Below, in pieces: positions 37,301-47,679 of a stretch of DNA of 64,000 nucleotides. Within the stretch, counting starts at the first letter, position 1, and every line of letters starts with the position of its first letter. Origin of the DNA: Epinephelus fuscoguttatus (lineage: Eukaryota > Chordata > Actinopteri > Perciformes > Serranidae); the NCBI RefSeq assembly GCF_011397635.1, contig NC_064755.1, forward strand, positions 16,909,282 to 16,973,281, written 5' to 3'. Position numbers and translations under genes: made by a program. Under the pieces are notes generated by a model, which was given only the letters and a program-made list of their open reading frames with translations, had not been told where the DNA came from and searched no databases.

Positions 37301-40300
37301 AATGATCATGGACCTCATGAAACCAGTTTTCTACTGATATTTTTGGGATTTTTTTGGCTAAAAGGTGTTGTGTATTGTTGCATAAATCTTAATTGTCTAT
37401 TACAGTTTGGCATCTTGAGTAACATTTGTCTTTTAAGCTGGAGTCTGCAGTTTTATTGGGCAAAAACACCATAATAAACTTTGAGCATAATATAATTCAA
37501 GTGGTCTGAGAGAACCTCTTGGCTCCGTTCTTTGGCTTGAGAAAATCTAGGCCATGACGAGAAGCTTTGGACAATCACAGGTCATTTTAGAGAGAGAGGG
37601 CATTCCTATTGGTTGTTCTACAAATCATATGCATATGCACGTCTCATAGGTTAAAGCCTGATTTCATGCAGAGAATCCTGAAGATGCTATTCCAGCATTG
37701 TGGCAGGAACAAAACTGCAAAGTAGCCCAAAAAAAGAAAACTGACTTATCAAAAAGAGAGTGAAAAGAGAGTTTGACAAACAAATAAAACAAAATATGTG
37801 TCAATATCAGAGGAGCATTTCAGAGATGGACAGAAAATGTTGCTACTCGTGTAGCCTTTTGCTAACCAGAGCTAAAGGTTCACAGCTGCGGCCTCAAGTT
37901 CATGTTTATGCAGCTAACGCAAGCTCCTGTGTGTGTCCTCTGCCTCCCTTTCTACCGCTACAGGCCATCTCGCCACAAGAGAAAGCAGCAGCTCTGGAGA
38001 TGAACCCTCAGTCAGAGGCCACAGCAAGCTGAGTCTAGCCGGTGGAAACTCCAGCTTTGGGAGACCGGACAGCCCTGCCTCATCATCAGATTAGCAAACT
38101 TTCTGTTGCTGCTGTCACACAGGTTAGACCCAGCACTGCCACTGACCACCAGTACTGGGACAGTTCCTGGGGAGGCAGTCTAAAGCCACAGAAAGCAAGG
38201 TGGACAGGCTGTGGAGTGGTTAGCTAGCTAATTCTGGTCTCATCTTCGGTCTGATAAACAGTGAGAGCTCTACAGTGAAATAAAATCAAATAAACCAATG
38301 GGTTACTGTATGACCAGCTTTCATATGCAGGGTCTCCGTACATTTTCATTGACAAAATATTAAATTCTTCCATGACTTTTGAAGAACACATCGCACAGAT
38401 TTTTTTCCCTGTGCCATTTGTCTGGCATTTTTCAAACATATCAGATTCAAACTCCATTCAAACATGATTTCAGCTAGCTGGCATTCAAAGAGGGAGAGAC
38501 AACGGCAGGAAAAAACTGACGAAACCTATGTGATAGTAAATAAAACGCTGTCACACATCGACGCATATTAGAGCTACATTATGTTGACAGCTACAGAAAA
38601 TTAATTTGCTGTTATGTTACATTACTTGGAAAGTTATCCGTGGAAGATTATTAAAACAATTTCATTATATACAGTAAAATTCAACGACTTTCCTAAAATT
38701 TTTAATGATTTTGACTAATTCCGTGAAAATGTGATTGTGAAATTCCATGACTTTTCCAGGGGGGTTTTTTAGGACCGTGGGAACCCTGCAAATGCCTGTG
38801 GTCATCAGGTGGCTTAGGACAGAGGGAGAGGTGCAGAGCCAAGAGCCAAATCTGTCTCTGTGTAAAATTGTACTAGTAAAAAAGGAGGGCCAAGTGGTCC
38901 TGAGTTTAACTAAGATTTGTTTGGTGAAAGGAAAGCTGGGCAAATGCCACTGTATCCATGGTAACCATATGTGCCCGCAGCATGTATTATAGGTCATGTA
39001 ACATTTAAATGGGCGACTGATTTTAATTAGTGAACTATTGATTAATTAATCCCCTTTTCATTTGTTGAACATATACCCACTGGCTAATGACATCTGACAG
39101 TTACTGTATTCAGGGTAGAGGGGCTGTCTTACTCTGGTGAGTTTAAGTTGAGTCCCAGTGTCGTGAGGTCACTTCCTAGCGCCAGATGGACCATCCCCGG
39201 ATCAGTCTCTGCTGCCCGGATAAACGTCAACAGGCCAATCATGCCGAATTGGTCTGTCACCATTCCTGAGGGAATGTTCGTCACCCGACCTGCAGCAGCA
39301 GCAGGATAATTCAGAGCTCAACAAACTGCTGAAACTGGGCTGTGAACTGCAGTTAATACTTACTGTCAATACATTACCTCCTTATTTCTAACCCACACTT
39401 TTAGCACGCTTTGGAGAGCAAACCAAGTCCATTATTTTTTAACAAGTGATGGGTCACAAACAGACTAATGGAAAGATGATGATGGTCTGTATCACACTGA
39501 ACATATTGTTTTGGTTTCCTCACTGCAGCCCATCCAATAATTATCTAACCCCAAATGCAGGCTCGAGAGCCCAACTGCCTCACCCAAGTTGTGCGATTAA
39601 GAAGGGATGTCTCAGTGGAATTGGAGCGATACGATTGGCTGAGAGGTCTCACCATCGGGCAACACCTGGATCCCTTTCTTCTGGTTGTTGTTCTGTGCTG
39701 AGGCCGTCTTGTCTCCAGGGAACTTCGGCCCATCTGCATTGGATGTGCTCTTGCTTGTGGAGTTCAAGTTCTGAAAAACAAAGAAGATCAGTTTTAAACA
39801 CATAAATAAAACATGTGAGTTCACGATAAATAATTCTCCTTGATGTGTGACCTAGACACGCAAAACAAAAGATATCCTGCCAGACTGTGTTGATGCGTCA
39901 GCAGTGGGTCACACTTACAGTTTTGCTGTCATCGTTGTTCAACGTGGGGTCCTTATAGTTTGGGCCAGGCAGTGCGGGAAAGTCCTCGTTATGAATGGAG
40001 AAATCCTGTGTCTGTTCAGTCGATGGCTTCGTCACCATGCCAACTTGATGATGATAATGAACACAGAGAAGTAGATATTACAATTCCCAAAGGTGTAACG
40101 AGCAATATATTACAACAAATGGGTATCATTAGCTATTCTTGTTTTACTGATGTGCATTAACACAAAGCCTTGGTTTGTATTATGAACCCAATCAAGAAGC
40201 TAAAATCCATTTCCTCTTACAGGGGAGTCTACGTCTTACAGCTTAATGTGTATAAAAATAAGACACTTTCTCCAGCCTAATGGCTTACCATAAGGAGCCC

Positions 40301-42117
40301 GTCCAGCTAGTGGGTTGAGCACTGGTGTTGGGTTTCCAGTCCCTTCTCTCCGACTCCTGTCTGCTAATGCAGGGAAGTCGGAGAGATCCAGTCCCGTTAC
40401 ATTTTCACTCCCGTCTGCAGTAACAGGAGGTTAGAGACTTGTGTTATGTAATGTTACCTTCAGCTGAAATGTATGAAGATAAAGCCCTCACCTAACTAAC
40501 CCCTGCCGACGAAACACAACTGCTCATTTGTATGGTTGTTACTCACCGTCTGTTTCAGCAGTCAAATATAAATCAACGCCTTTACAGAAATTAATTTCAC
40601 ACATAAAGGAATACCCAAAAAATACCCAGATTTTTCAAAAGAGCCAGATCAGTTTAAACTGATTTTCATTCTGACCTGTTGCTGCATCTAAAAGTGGTTG
40701 TGCTTCCTGCGTCACAAAAATACTCTTGACTGCATTTATCAGTGAACAAGGTTATCTTGTGCAAGGTGCATTTATGAAATGTAATTCTCACTTTGTGGAA
40801 TTTATTCTTTTAATATCTGATATAAACACAGGAGTTTTTGTTTAAATAAAACCCCAAAGTAATAAATCGACTGGTGTACCCACCTAGGATAAAACACACT
40901 AACCTGTGCCATTGAAGATGTTGCTTGATAATGAGTTGTTCATCCCGAAAGCCTGATTGCGGTTCATACCAAACCCTGACATGCTGCACAGACAAAAGAA
41001 AACCAAAAGAAATGATAAGGCCAGCTTCCATAAGTTTCCTTAGAATGAAAAACTATATCATGAACTGAAGAGGACAAAAAGAACAGCAGGTCTCTCCTAG
41101 GACGAGTGAGTTATGCAGGATCCGTCTACCTGTTTATGGTGAAGGGCTGGCGTGCTTGCTGCTGTTTGGGCATACAGATGATACTTGGCGAGCTGCGGTT
41201 GGGGCTGCCCAGCCCCGAGCTGCCCATACTATTGGTCCTGCCACTCATCCCAATGCCTTGACCGACCTGAGAGTGGTTCAGCATGTTCCTTGTGTTCATC
41301 GGCAATGTCCCCCTGTTAAAACATCATCAGGTCTGATTTAGCGGATTTGATCGTCATATCAACCATCATTTCTATTTCCAGTTACTTATGGTTGTAAACC
41401 ATGCAAGTATGAATCCAAACAGATGCTGCAAGCTCACAAAAAAGTACACACCTGCTTGGTGATGGAGGGGTATGGAGGGACATGGTGGGGACCCCTGTTG
41501 TGGGGGTGATATGACTTGGTAACTGCGTGCCTTGCGTTAGATTTCGATTTAACTGAGGCGTACTGTTCCCCATGCCCCTTACCGAGAACCCGAGTGCACC
41601 TGAAGAAAGACACAGAAGAAGAATGGGGTGGGGGGGGGGGGGACAAGCACTGTCAGACAACCTTGTGAATTCATCTGCAAAATGTCCCACATTCAAACTT
41701 TCAGTAGTTTTCAGGTTTTATTAGCAATAGTTCCCCATAAAACCTACACTCATAATCGATATAATATATCTGCATGTGGAAAAACTGCTATGTGAGTGAC
41801 TGTAGAAAACACACTTACTTTGTGGACCATACAAACTTGCACCAAGCTGCGACAGCTGACCCGACGACGACGGCGAGGGAGAGGACAGCATCTGGAGGAA
41901 AACATTTGAGGACTATTAAGAGTAAGATAACTAGAAAAAGACTCCTCAAGTGTCAAGTCAAGAAATGACAGAAGTGTGCAGATATGTGGACAAAACTCAC
42001 ATCTTTTTCCGACCGATGTGGGAACATCGACGGCTGGCTGTAGTACATGCTTTCATCGGAAAAGTCGTTATCGACTACCTCGACGAACTCTACAAATTTC
42101 TTTCTAGCACCAAACAT
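34308..42117 (-). CDS. cnot2: CCR4-NOT transcription complex subunit 2 (14 coding exons)
   Basis: Scaffold subunit of the CCR4-NOT deadenylase complex, pairing with CNOT3 and anchoring on CNOT1 to control mRNA decay. Minus-strand coding exons: 42001-42117, 41819-41891, 41452-41599, 41130-41312, 40904-40983, 40289-40414, 39919-40043, 39653-39770, 39133-39289, 37022-37083, 36589-36638, 36382-36482, 34488-34632, 34308-34394. They total 1572 nt, 523 aa (human 540), and all phases agree. The N-terminal part is Ser/Gly/Asn-rich and disordered (YYSQPSMFPHRSEKD, GMNRNQAFGMNN). The C-terminal NOT box runs from about residue 390 (PENLYPKFASPWASSPCRP) to the end, finishing NYNPAQQAF as in mammals. The protein starts at MFGARKK. 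Human CNOT2 has an extra upstream coding segment, but here the preceding exon appears non-coding. Confidence 0.96.
34677..35061. mobile_element. MITE in the last-but-one cnot2 intron
   Basis: About 385 bp with terminal inverted repeats TAAAGGGTGTACTATGCAG and CTGCATAGTAAACCTTTA. Non-coding; the short open frames inside are chance. Confidence 0.7.
35121..36150 (+). repeat. AGGGTTCCCAC repeat, copy A (plus orientation), cnot2 intron
   Basis: Begins CCAGGGTTCCCACAGTC, followed by GAAAAGTCATAGGATTTCAC. It later shares CATAATGTAGCTCTAA, CTGTCTCTCCCTCC and GCCAGCTAGCTG with the inverted copy at 38330-38787, and ends near a GAAAAGTCATGGAAAGG block. The middle (about 35240-35700) is expanded with AT-rich sequence and an AAAT run. 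Confidence 0.65.
38330..38787 (-). repeat. AGGGTTCCCAC repeat, copy B (minus orientation), cnot2 intron
   Basis: On the minus strand it starts GCAGGGTTCCCACGGTCC and runs through GGAAAAGTCATGGAATTTC, CATAATGTAGCTCTAA and GCCAGCTAGCTG to a final AAGTCATGGAAG block. The same order is seen in copy A, in opposite orientation, on the other side of three cnot2 exons. Confidence 0.7.
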
Positions 42118-43248
42118 GCCTTTTGTCACCTGAAGAGAGAGAATAGATGCTGTTAAAAATGTGCAAGGGAAAAAAGTTTGGCAAGAGGTAAAGAAATGGA
42201 CAAACATACATTTCACAGTGATGTTCACATTGCTATCTGATTCCTCTTCAAAACCAAATGTTGAAAATATCTCTGTTAATCCATCTAAGTTTCACTTTAA
42301 GTTATTGTACAATGTTTTACAACCTTTTTTTTGTTTTTTGTTTTTTTTTACAATATTGACAGCACTGGAATGTTTTGTTTTCTGCTCCAGCAGTTCACTG
42401 ACACTACACATCCCTAGTATCTAATCAACTATTTATACAAGAGGAAAGGATTCTCCATGAGTGCATCTTTAAATCAAATGGTAAACTCTGGATGCATCAT
42501 TTACTCTCATTTCTTTGTGGATCACTGTGACATATTTGGCATCTTGGGGTTGTTAAAATAAAGTTTTGAACAGTGAGTGTCTACTTTGTAGTCATGTGCC
42601 CGCATAAAGGAAGAACATGCTGAACTTCTGTAACATTATAAACTACTTATCTTATCCATAACTTGTTATATAAACCAGCTGACAGCAGGTCTAACCTCTA
42701 ATATTCTCCCTGTTAAACCACTATGGCTCACAGTACGTCTTAAAAGCTTAATAGTTACCTAATTTGACACTGTTGAGTAAATTAACATCAGCAATGCTAA
42801 CATGCTAGTTAGCCAATAGTAGTGTAGTTCGCTACCGTTAGCAGGCTAAGCGCTTGCAATCAATCTGTGTTAGCTTAGCTAGCTTAACGTCAGTTCGCAA
42901 CCAGGCAGCCTTCACAGGGAGCTAAGTACCACAACGTACCGACACCTTACAACCCCCAAACACCCTGACATAGCTAACAAGCAGCAGTTACTATAAGGCA
43001 GTCATTTGGGCCCTCTCTGCCTCCATATATCCACAGTCAGCTGTCCGTTTTCTCGGCTCAGTTTACGCTCCGCTTGCAGCCAACAGCAGTAGCAGGCAGC
43101 CCAGCAGCGACAATCTGCCGGAGCTAAAGGCTAAAGACTCGCTCCGTATCGACACGGAGGGACACAGCGACATAAACCGCTCATGCTGAAAGCTTAAATG
43201 TGACCCGAGCCGACTTAATATGACGATAAATAAGCAAAATATCCTCAC

Positions 43249-43330
43249 CGCATTAATTTCCCTTCTCTACGTTAGATCCAAGATGGCTGTGTGTATTCTC
43301 AATCGAAAGAGCTATAGCCTTTACCCTCTG
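43249..43330 (-). promoter_or_regulatory. cnot2: Non-coding first exon and promoter of cnot2
   Basis: The minus strand shows ATTAATGCG|GTGAGG, a good donor ending an exon at 43249. Splicing to the acceptor just before 42117 leaves only a three-codon upstream frame (ATG CGG TGA) before MFGARKK. The plus-strand sequence CCAAGATGGC at about 43277 is a YY1-type motif, common at housekeeping start sites. CpG density rises on this side of the gene. The exon's 5' limit is not defined. Confidence 0.5.
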
Positions 43331-46300
43331 ACCTTACAACCTGCTGACCACTTCCGTACACAAAACTGAACATGTCAGAAAGTGAACTCCATCAGTTTCA
43401 CAGGGTGCTGAGCAGTCACCAACAACAGTGCGAAAAAAACTGCCATATAAATATAATGTACATTTTGCCTGTGAATATGCATAAAGGCACGTCTGTCAAG
43501 CCTCTGCCTCCCTCCTGTGATCATAAGGTGTCTTGCAGTATATGAATATGTGCTGTCTGTAGCTGCAGTCACTACAGAGGATGCCTCTGTCAGTATTAAT
43601 GTCAAATTATTCAGATCATTCAGATTTGTTTAACTTTTTAAGTCTGTGACATTGGCACCAGAGTAGGCCCACTGTTCTTTCAGATTTCTCTGGGCCTAAC
43701 CAACAAGGCAAATTGGGCAACTGCCCTGGGGCCCCAGAACTCCAGGGACCCCCAAAACTCCTGGTTCACTGGATTTGTGCTAAATTAACTAAAACATTGT
43801 TTGGTAGTATATACAACTAAAACACAAAGCCAGTTAACATAATAAGGACAAGGGGCCCTGTGTCAAAATACAAGCTACCTTTATGACCTTGAGCTTACAT
43901 GTTGCATATTCCTACATTTATGTTTAAGTGTCACACAGCAAACCTGGGGTCAGGTAGTTTTCCCACCATAAAAAACAGCCCACAAACATGGGCGGATTAT
44001 GAGACAATGGGCCCCTGGGCACTGATATGCAAAAGGCCCTACCATGTCTCCTACATAGGAGCAAGACACACAGAGTTTGTGGTGCTTTTGCCTCTTTTGT
44101 TGTTGTATTGTTTTGTCATTTCAACACTGCCTGTTCAAGGTGAGAATATCATGCCGTAATGCCATCTCATAGTAATGAATATATGGTACTGTCGCGGAAT
44201 GGGGGGACAGAGTTGTCTCGCCTTTAACCTTTAATGGGAGGTAGTAACAGTGCCAAAACCGTGTCTGTATAAACAGGACACCCAGCAGGCTACCATAGGC
44301 AGGACAGGTGTGATGTTCTGACGACATATCATGCGTGCCACCCAACGCCAGGAGATTTTGAAAATAGCTGTTATCAGTTAGCAGCTAACTCAACAAAGAA
44401 AAACAGCAGCCAAAAGTGTCTGCAAATTGGTAAATGAGTTTCAGGAGCTCCTTACCCTCCAAGCAAATGACAAAATCAGCCGCCATATTACAGGAATGGT
44501 AAATGATTTGTATTGCCGTGTTTATGTCATTGTTATTGTTTATAAAGTGTTGCTGATGCATATGTTTTATATCACACTAGAGGCTTATGCTACGTCACGC
44601 CTGTTACACCTCTTTTGATGCTGGCATGCTGTCTAAAATCACACTGGAATGGAATGATGTCACCATCATTTGGTTCTGTGTAAAAATGCAAAGGCGGCGT
44701 AAAGAAGGGACTTTGTAGCGGGCCTGTTAAAAGGGCTTTTGTGGTTGTTTTTCCCCTTTTTGTAGATATTTTGTGCCCTTTTTTCGTATCCTGTGCATCT
44801 CTTTGGTTGGTTGGTATGTGTTAATTTGAGTGTTGCAGGTGAAGGCCAGTGGGGTCACTGACTTTTTGGACCCCTGGGCCTGTGCCCAATAGGCCTGCTC
44901 TGTCATCCATCCATGCACACAGAAAGTGGTGGCTTGAGGGTTCCTTTTATTACCACATTTGGATTGGAGTGACCATAGCATCTCTGCCTGTCAGCTCTCT
45001 GGTTTAATTTTAGAATCACCCACTATTAGGCTAACTGCAGCTATTATGATTGAACTTGAAGGCTCATTCTTAACTTTGGAATCATCAGCATTTTATAGAC
45101 TTTTTTTTACAGCAGACATTTTGACTTGTCATGGCAGCAAAAGCAGGTCAAAGATATTAATGACAGCATTGTTGCATTCAGTGCTCTGGTAATCACCTAA
45201 TAGGACAATTAATTAAATCAGCATATCTGCCTTGAACAGGCCCTACTATGGCAGTCACATGGCTGTTTTTGTGTGCTTGGTGTGGGTTGTACTATTGCCT
45301 GTTTGAGGCCCCCAGGCAGCGAGTGGATAAGCAGAAGGACAAGTGCTAAAAACAGTCTGCCAGTGAGTGAAAACAGACAAGGGGCAACCGTTGTTTGATA
45401 AGGAAAATGAAATTCCTTTTCTGTTTTATCTAGTTGGAAAATAGCCCTAATGAAGGTATGCACGATAGCATGGGAAAATCACACCTCAGGCAGGCAGGGA
45501 TGACGTGACACTTCATACACACCAGGACTTAGACTCCACCAAGAAAGATAAATGGGAAATTATATTCTTAAGTGAAAACTTTATGCTTTCATGGAAAACA
45601 AAAACATGAGCACGTGCATTTTTGATGCTTATGGCACTGAAGTCTTGACTCAGCAATAACCACACAGTTGATGTTTATGCAGTTAAAAAGTGTCGTTGAC
45701 AAAACACAGACCTACAGAGCCATACACCCCTCAGTACACCTCTTAGTTTTCCCTGGAACCTGTAACTTCATGTCCCTTCTCTGCCCCCTATAATTTACAA
45801 CAGTCTAAGTCAGAGCAAAACACTCTCTTTGGTCTCCCCTCACACACTGACAAATTCTTGAGATTATTCCACAGCACGGGCCCACTCGACTGGCCCGGTG
45901 GCACAGACCCAGAATTGTGTCTGGGACGATTAAAACAGAATGTAAATGACCTTCGCTGCTCTTTCATCACAAAGCTTCTTATGCTTTGCACTGTGCCCCT
46001 CCCTGTCTCTCTCTCCCACCTCTGTCATCTCACAGAAGAAGGGGGGAAAGTCATTAGGCATAAATGGGGAGGAGAGAGTAGCTAGTGGTTGCTATCGCCA
46101 TGAGAGTCAGGGCAAAGCTCAGAGCCACTGAGAGATAGTGAGAGGACTGCACTGGGGAATATCTGCCCAGGGAATACAATACGTTTTCAGCCCATTAAGT
46201 TGGATAAACAAATGGCTTACTGTAGGAGTTGCTGAGAGTCATGGACATCAGCAGGAAAACAGCAGGAAAGTAGGTGTTTTTCAGTTCGCATCATTATCAT

Positions 46301-46639
46301 CTAATGCTTATTATGTTTTCTGTTTCCTTGTTGATGCTTGTTTTCATTGTGAATAAATTGCCAGCATGGCTGTTATGACAAAAGGTTTTAGCTCAGCATC
46401 ATATTTATGTAACTGATGCTACATGCAGCATCTTATGTTGACGCAGTATTACACAGATGCATTTCACTGTTGCAAACTTTTGTTTCCCTCAAGATCAATA
46501 ACTCCAGAGGGGCGGTGGAGGAGCGTTAATGGGATGCCATGATATTTGCTAGAAGACGCCAACAGCTTTACCTCAGAGCAGCCCTTGTCTGGGACTAAAT
46601 TGATGTGGAGGTCCAGTGGTGTGTCAGAGACTGGGCAGG
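43331..46639. other. Intergenic region between cnot2 and lrrc10
   Basis: Includes a repeat fragment at 43680-43780 (GGCAACTGCCCTGGGGCCCC), the composite repeat at 43985-44905, and unrecognised sequence at 44906-46600. No coding region with family resemblance was found. The last few hundred bases before 46640 must hold the lrrc10 promoter; no clear TATA box is visible. Confidence 0.5.
43985..44905 (+). repeat. Composite repeat with embedded MITE, copy 1 (plus)
   Basis: The outer repeat (TTATGAGACAATGGGCCCC ... GCCCAATAGGCCTGC) is interrupted between about 44130 and 44735 by a roughly 600-bp unit. That unit contains GGGGGGACAGAGTTGTCTCG, GTTAGCAGCTAACTCAA and GGCGTAAAGAAGGGAC. The same outer-plus-inner arrangement occurs inverted at 48250-48995. 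Confidence 0.75.
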
Positions 46640-47464
46640 ATGGGTAACGCCATGCGAGGCGTCATCGCCTTCATTCCCTCAGAGCGCTGCCAACGCTTCC
46701 TAGTGGGGGACCTGAAGGAAATGCCCCTCGATCGGACCCTGGACCTGAGCAGCCGGCAGCTGCGTCGGATGCCTGCTGCTGCCTGCGTGTTCAATGAGCT
46801 GGTGAAGCTCTACCTGAGTGACAACAACCTCAGCAGCTTACCGGCTGAGCTGCAGGGCCTGAAGAAGCTGCAGCTCCTGGCGCTTGACTTTAACTGCTTT
46901 GAAGAGCTCCCTGCAGCTGTGTGCAGATTGCCCCAGCTCAGCATCCTTTACCTGGGTAACAACAGGCTCTACCGCCTCCCCAAGGAACTGAGAGAGCTCA
47001 AGGAACTCAGTACGCTGTGGCTGGAGACTAATTGCTTCACTGTCTTCCCCAAGGTGGTTTGTGAGCTCTCTAATCTCAAGACCCTGCATCTTGGTTATAA
47101 CCAGATACAGAGTTTACCAAAAGAGCTTGGAGGGCTGGAGGAGTTAAGAAGTATCTGGCTTGCTGGGAACCAGCTGACAGCGTTCCCACCAGTGTTGCTG
47201 GAAATGCACTTACTAGCTGTTATTGATGTGGATCGGAACAGAATACGCTACTTCCCAGGCCTGTCTCACATGCAGGGGTTGAAACTTGTCATCTATGACC
47301 ACAACCCCTGTGTTAATGCCCCGGCAGTGGCCGAAGGAGTCAGAAGAGTTGGGCGCTGGGCGGACAGCTCAGATGATGAGCAGGAAGATGGCGGGTCGAA
47401 AGCAGCAAGTGAGACTACAGCAGAGGTCACAGAAGTGCAACAGGAGGAGGAGCACAACATTTAG
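46640..47464 (+). CDS. lrrc10: Leucine-rich repeat-containing protein 10
   Basis: Single-exon gene of 274 codons for the cardiac LRR protein that binds actinin/actin at the Z-line region and modulates L-type calcium channels in vertebrate heart (family knowledge). The start MGNAMRGVIAFIPSERC matches the mammalian MGNTIRALVAFIPADRC; an in-frame ATG eight codons upstream (46616) lacks family support. Seven or so LRR units run from about residue 30 to 215 (VKLYLSDNNLSSLP, LAVIDVDRNRIRYFP). They are followed by the conserved KLVIYDHNPC block near 215 and GVRRVGRWA near 235, then a short acidic tail unlike the mammalian one. An AATAAA lies about 200 bp after the stop. The mammalian gene is also intronless, so this is not a retrocopy signal. 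Confidence 0.96.
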   Translation: MGNAMRGVIAFIPSERCQRFLVGDLKEMPLDRTLDLSSRQLRRMPAAACVFNELVKLYLSDNNLSSLPAELQGLKKLQLLALDFNCFEELPAAVCRLPQLSILYLGNNRLYRLPKELRELKELSTLWLETNCFTVFPKVVCELSNLKTLHLGYNQIQSLPKELGGLEELRSIWLAGNQLTAFPPVLLEMHLLAVIDVDRNRIRYFPGLSHMQGLKLVIYDHNPCVNAPAVAEGVRRVGRWADSSDDEQEDGGSKAASETTAEVTEVQQEEEHNI

Positions 47465-47660
47465 GGTCAAGGAACAAAATGTGGCGAGGCCTGGCGGGAC
47501 AGTATGACGTTCAAGTGGAACACTTAACGCCAAGTGGTGTGTTGTACAGCAAGCCAATGGCATTTGCTCCATATATGGCAAAGCCAATTGTATGAGCTTA
47601 AAAATAAGACACAGAGTTGTACAAAAATGTAGCTTGTGAAGGGGAAAACTTGAATTCTGA

Positions 47661-47666
47661 AATAAA
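47661..47666 (+). terminator. lrrc10: Polyadenylation signal of lrrc10
   Basis: AATAAA about 200 bp downstream of the stop codon, giving a very short 3' UTR. Confidence 0.65.
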
Positions 47667-47679
47667 AAATGTTTGACAT

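Noticed and set aside
37760-38227. Two adjacent open frames in a cnot2 intron
   Set aside because: No family resemblance, no splice signals joining them, and they sit in what looks like repeat-derived sequence.
41630-41642. Run of 13 G as a possible G-quadruplex
   Set aside because: A single homopolymer in an intron without spaced G-tracts; more likely slippage-prone low complexity.
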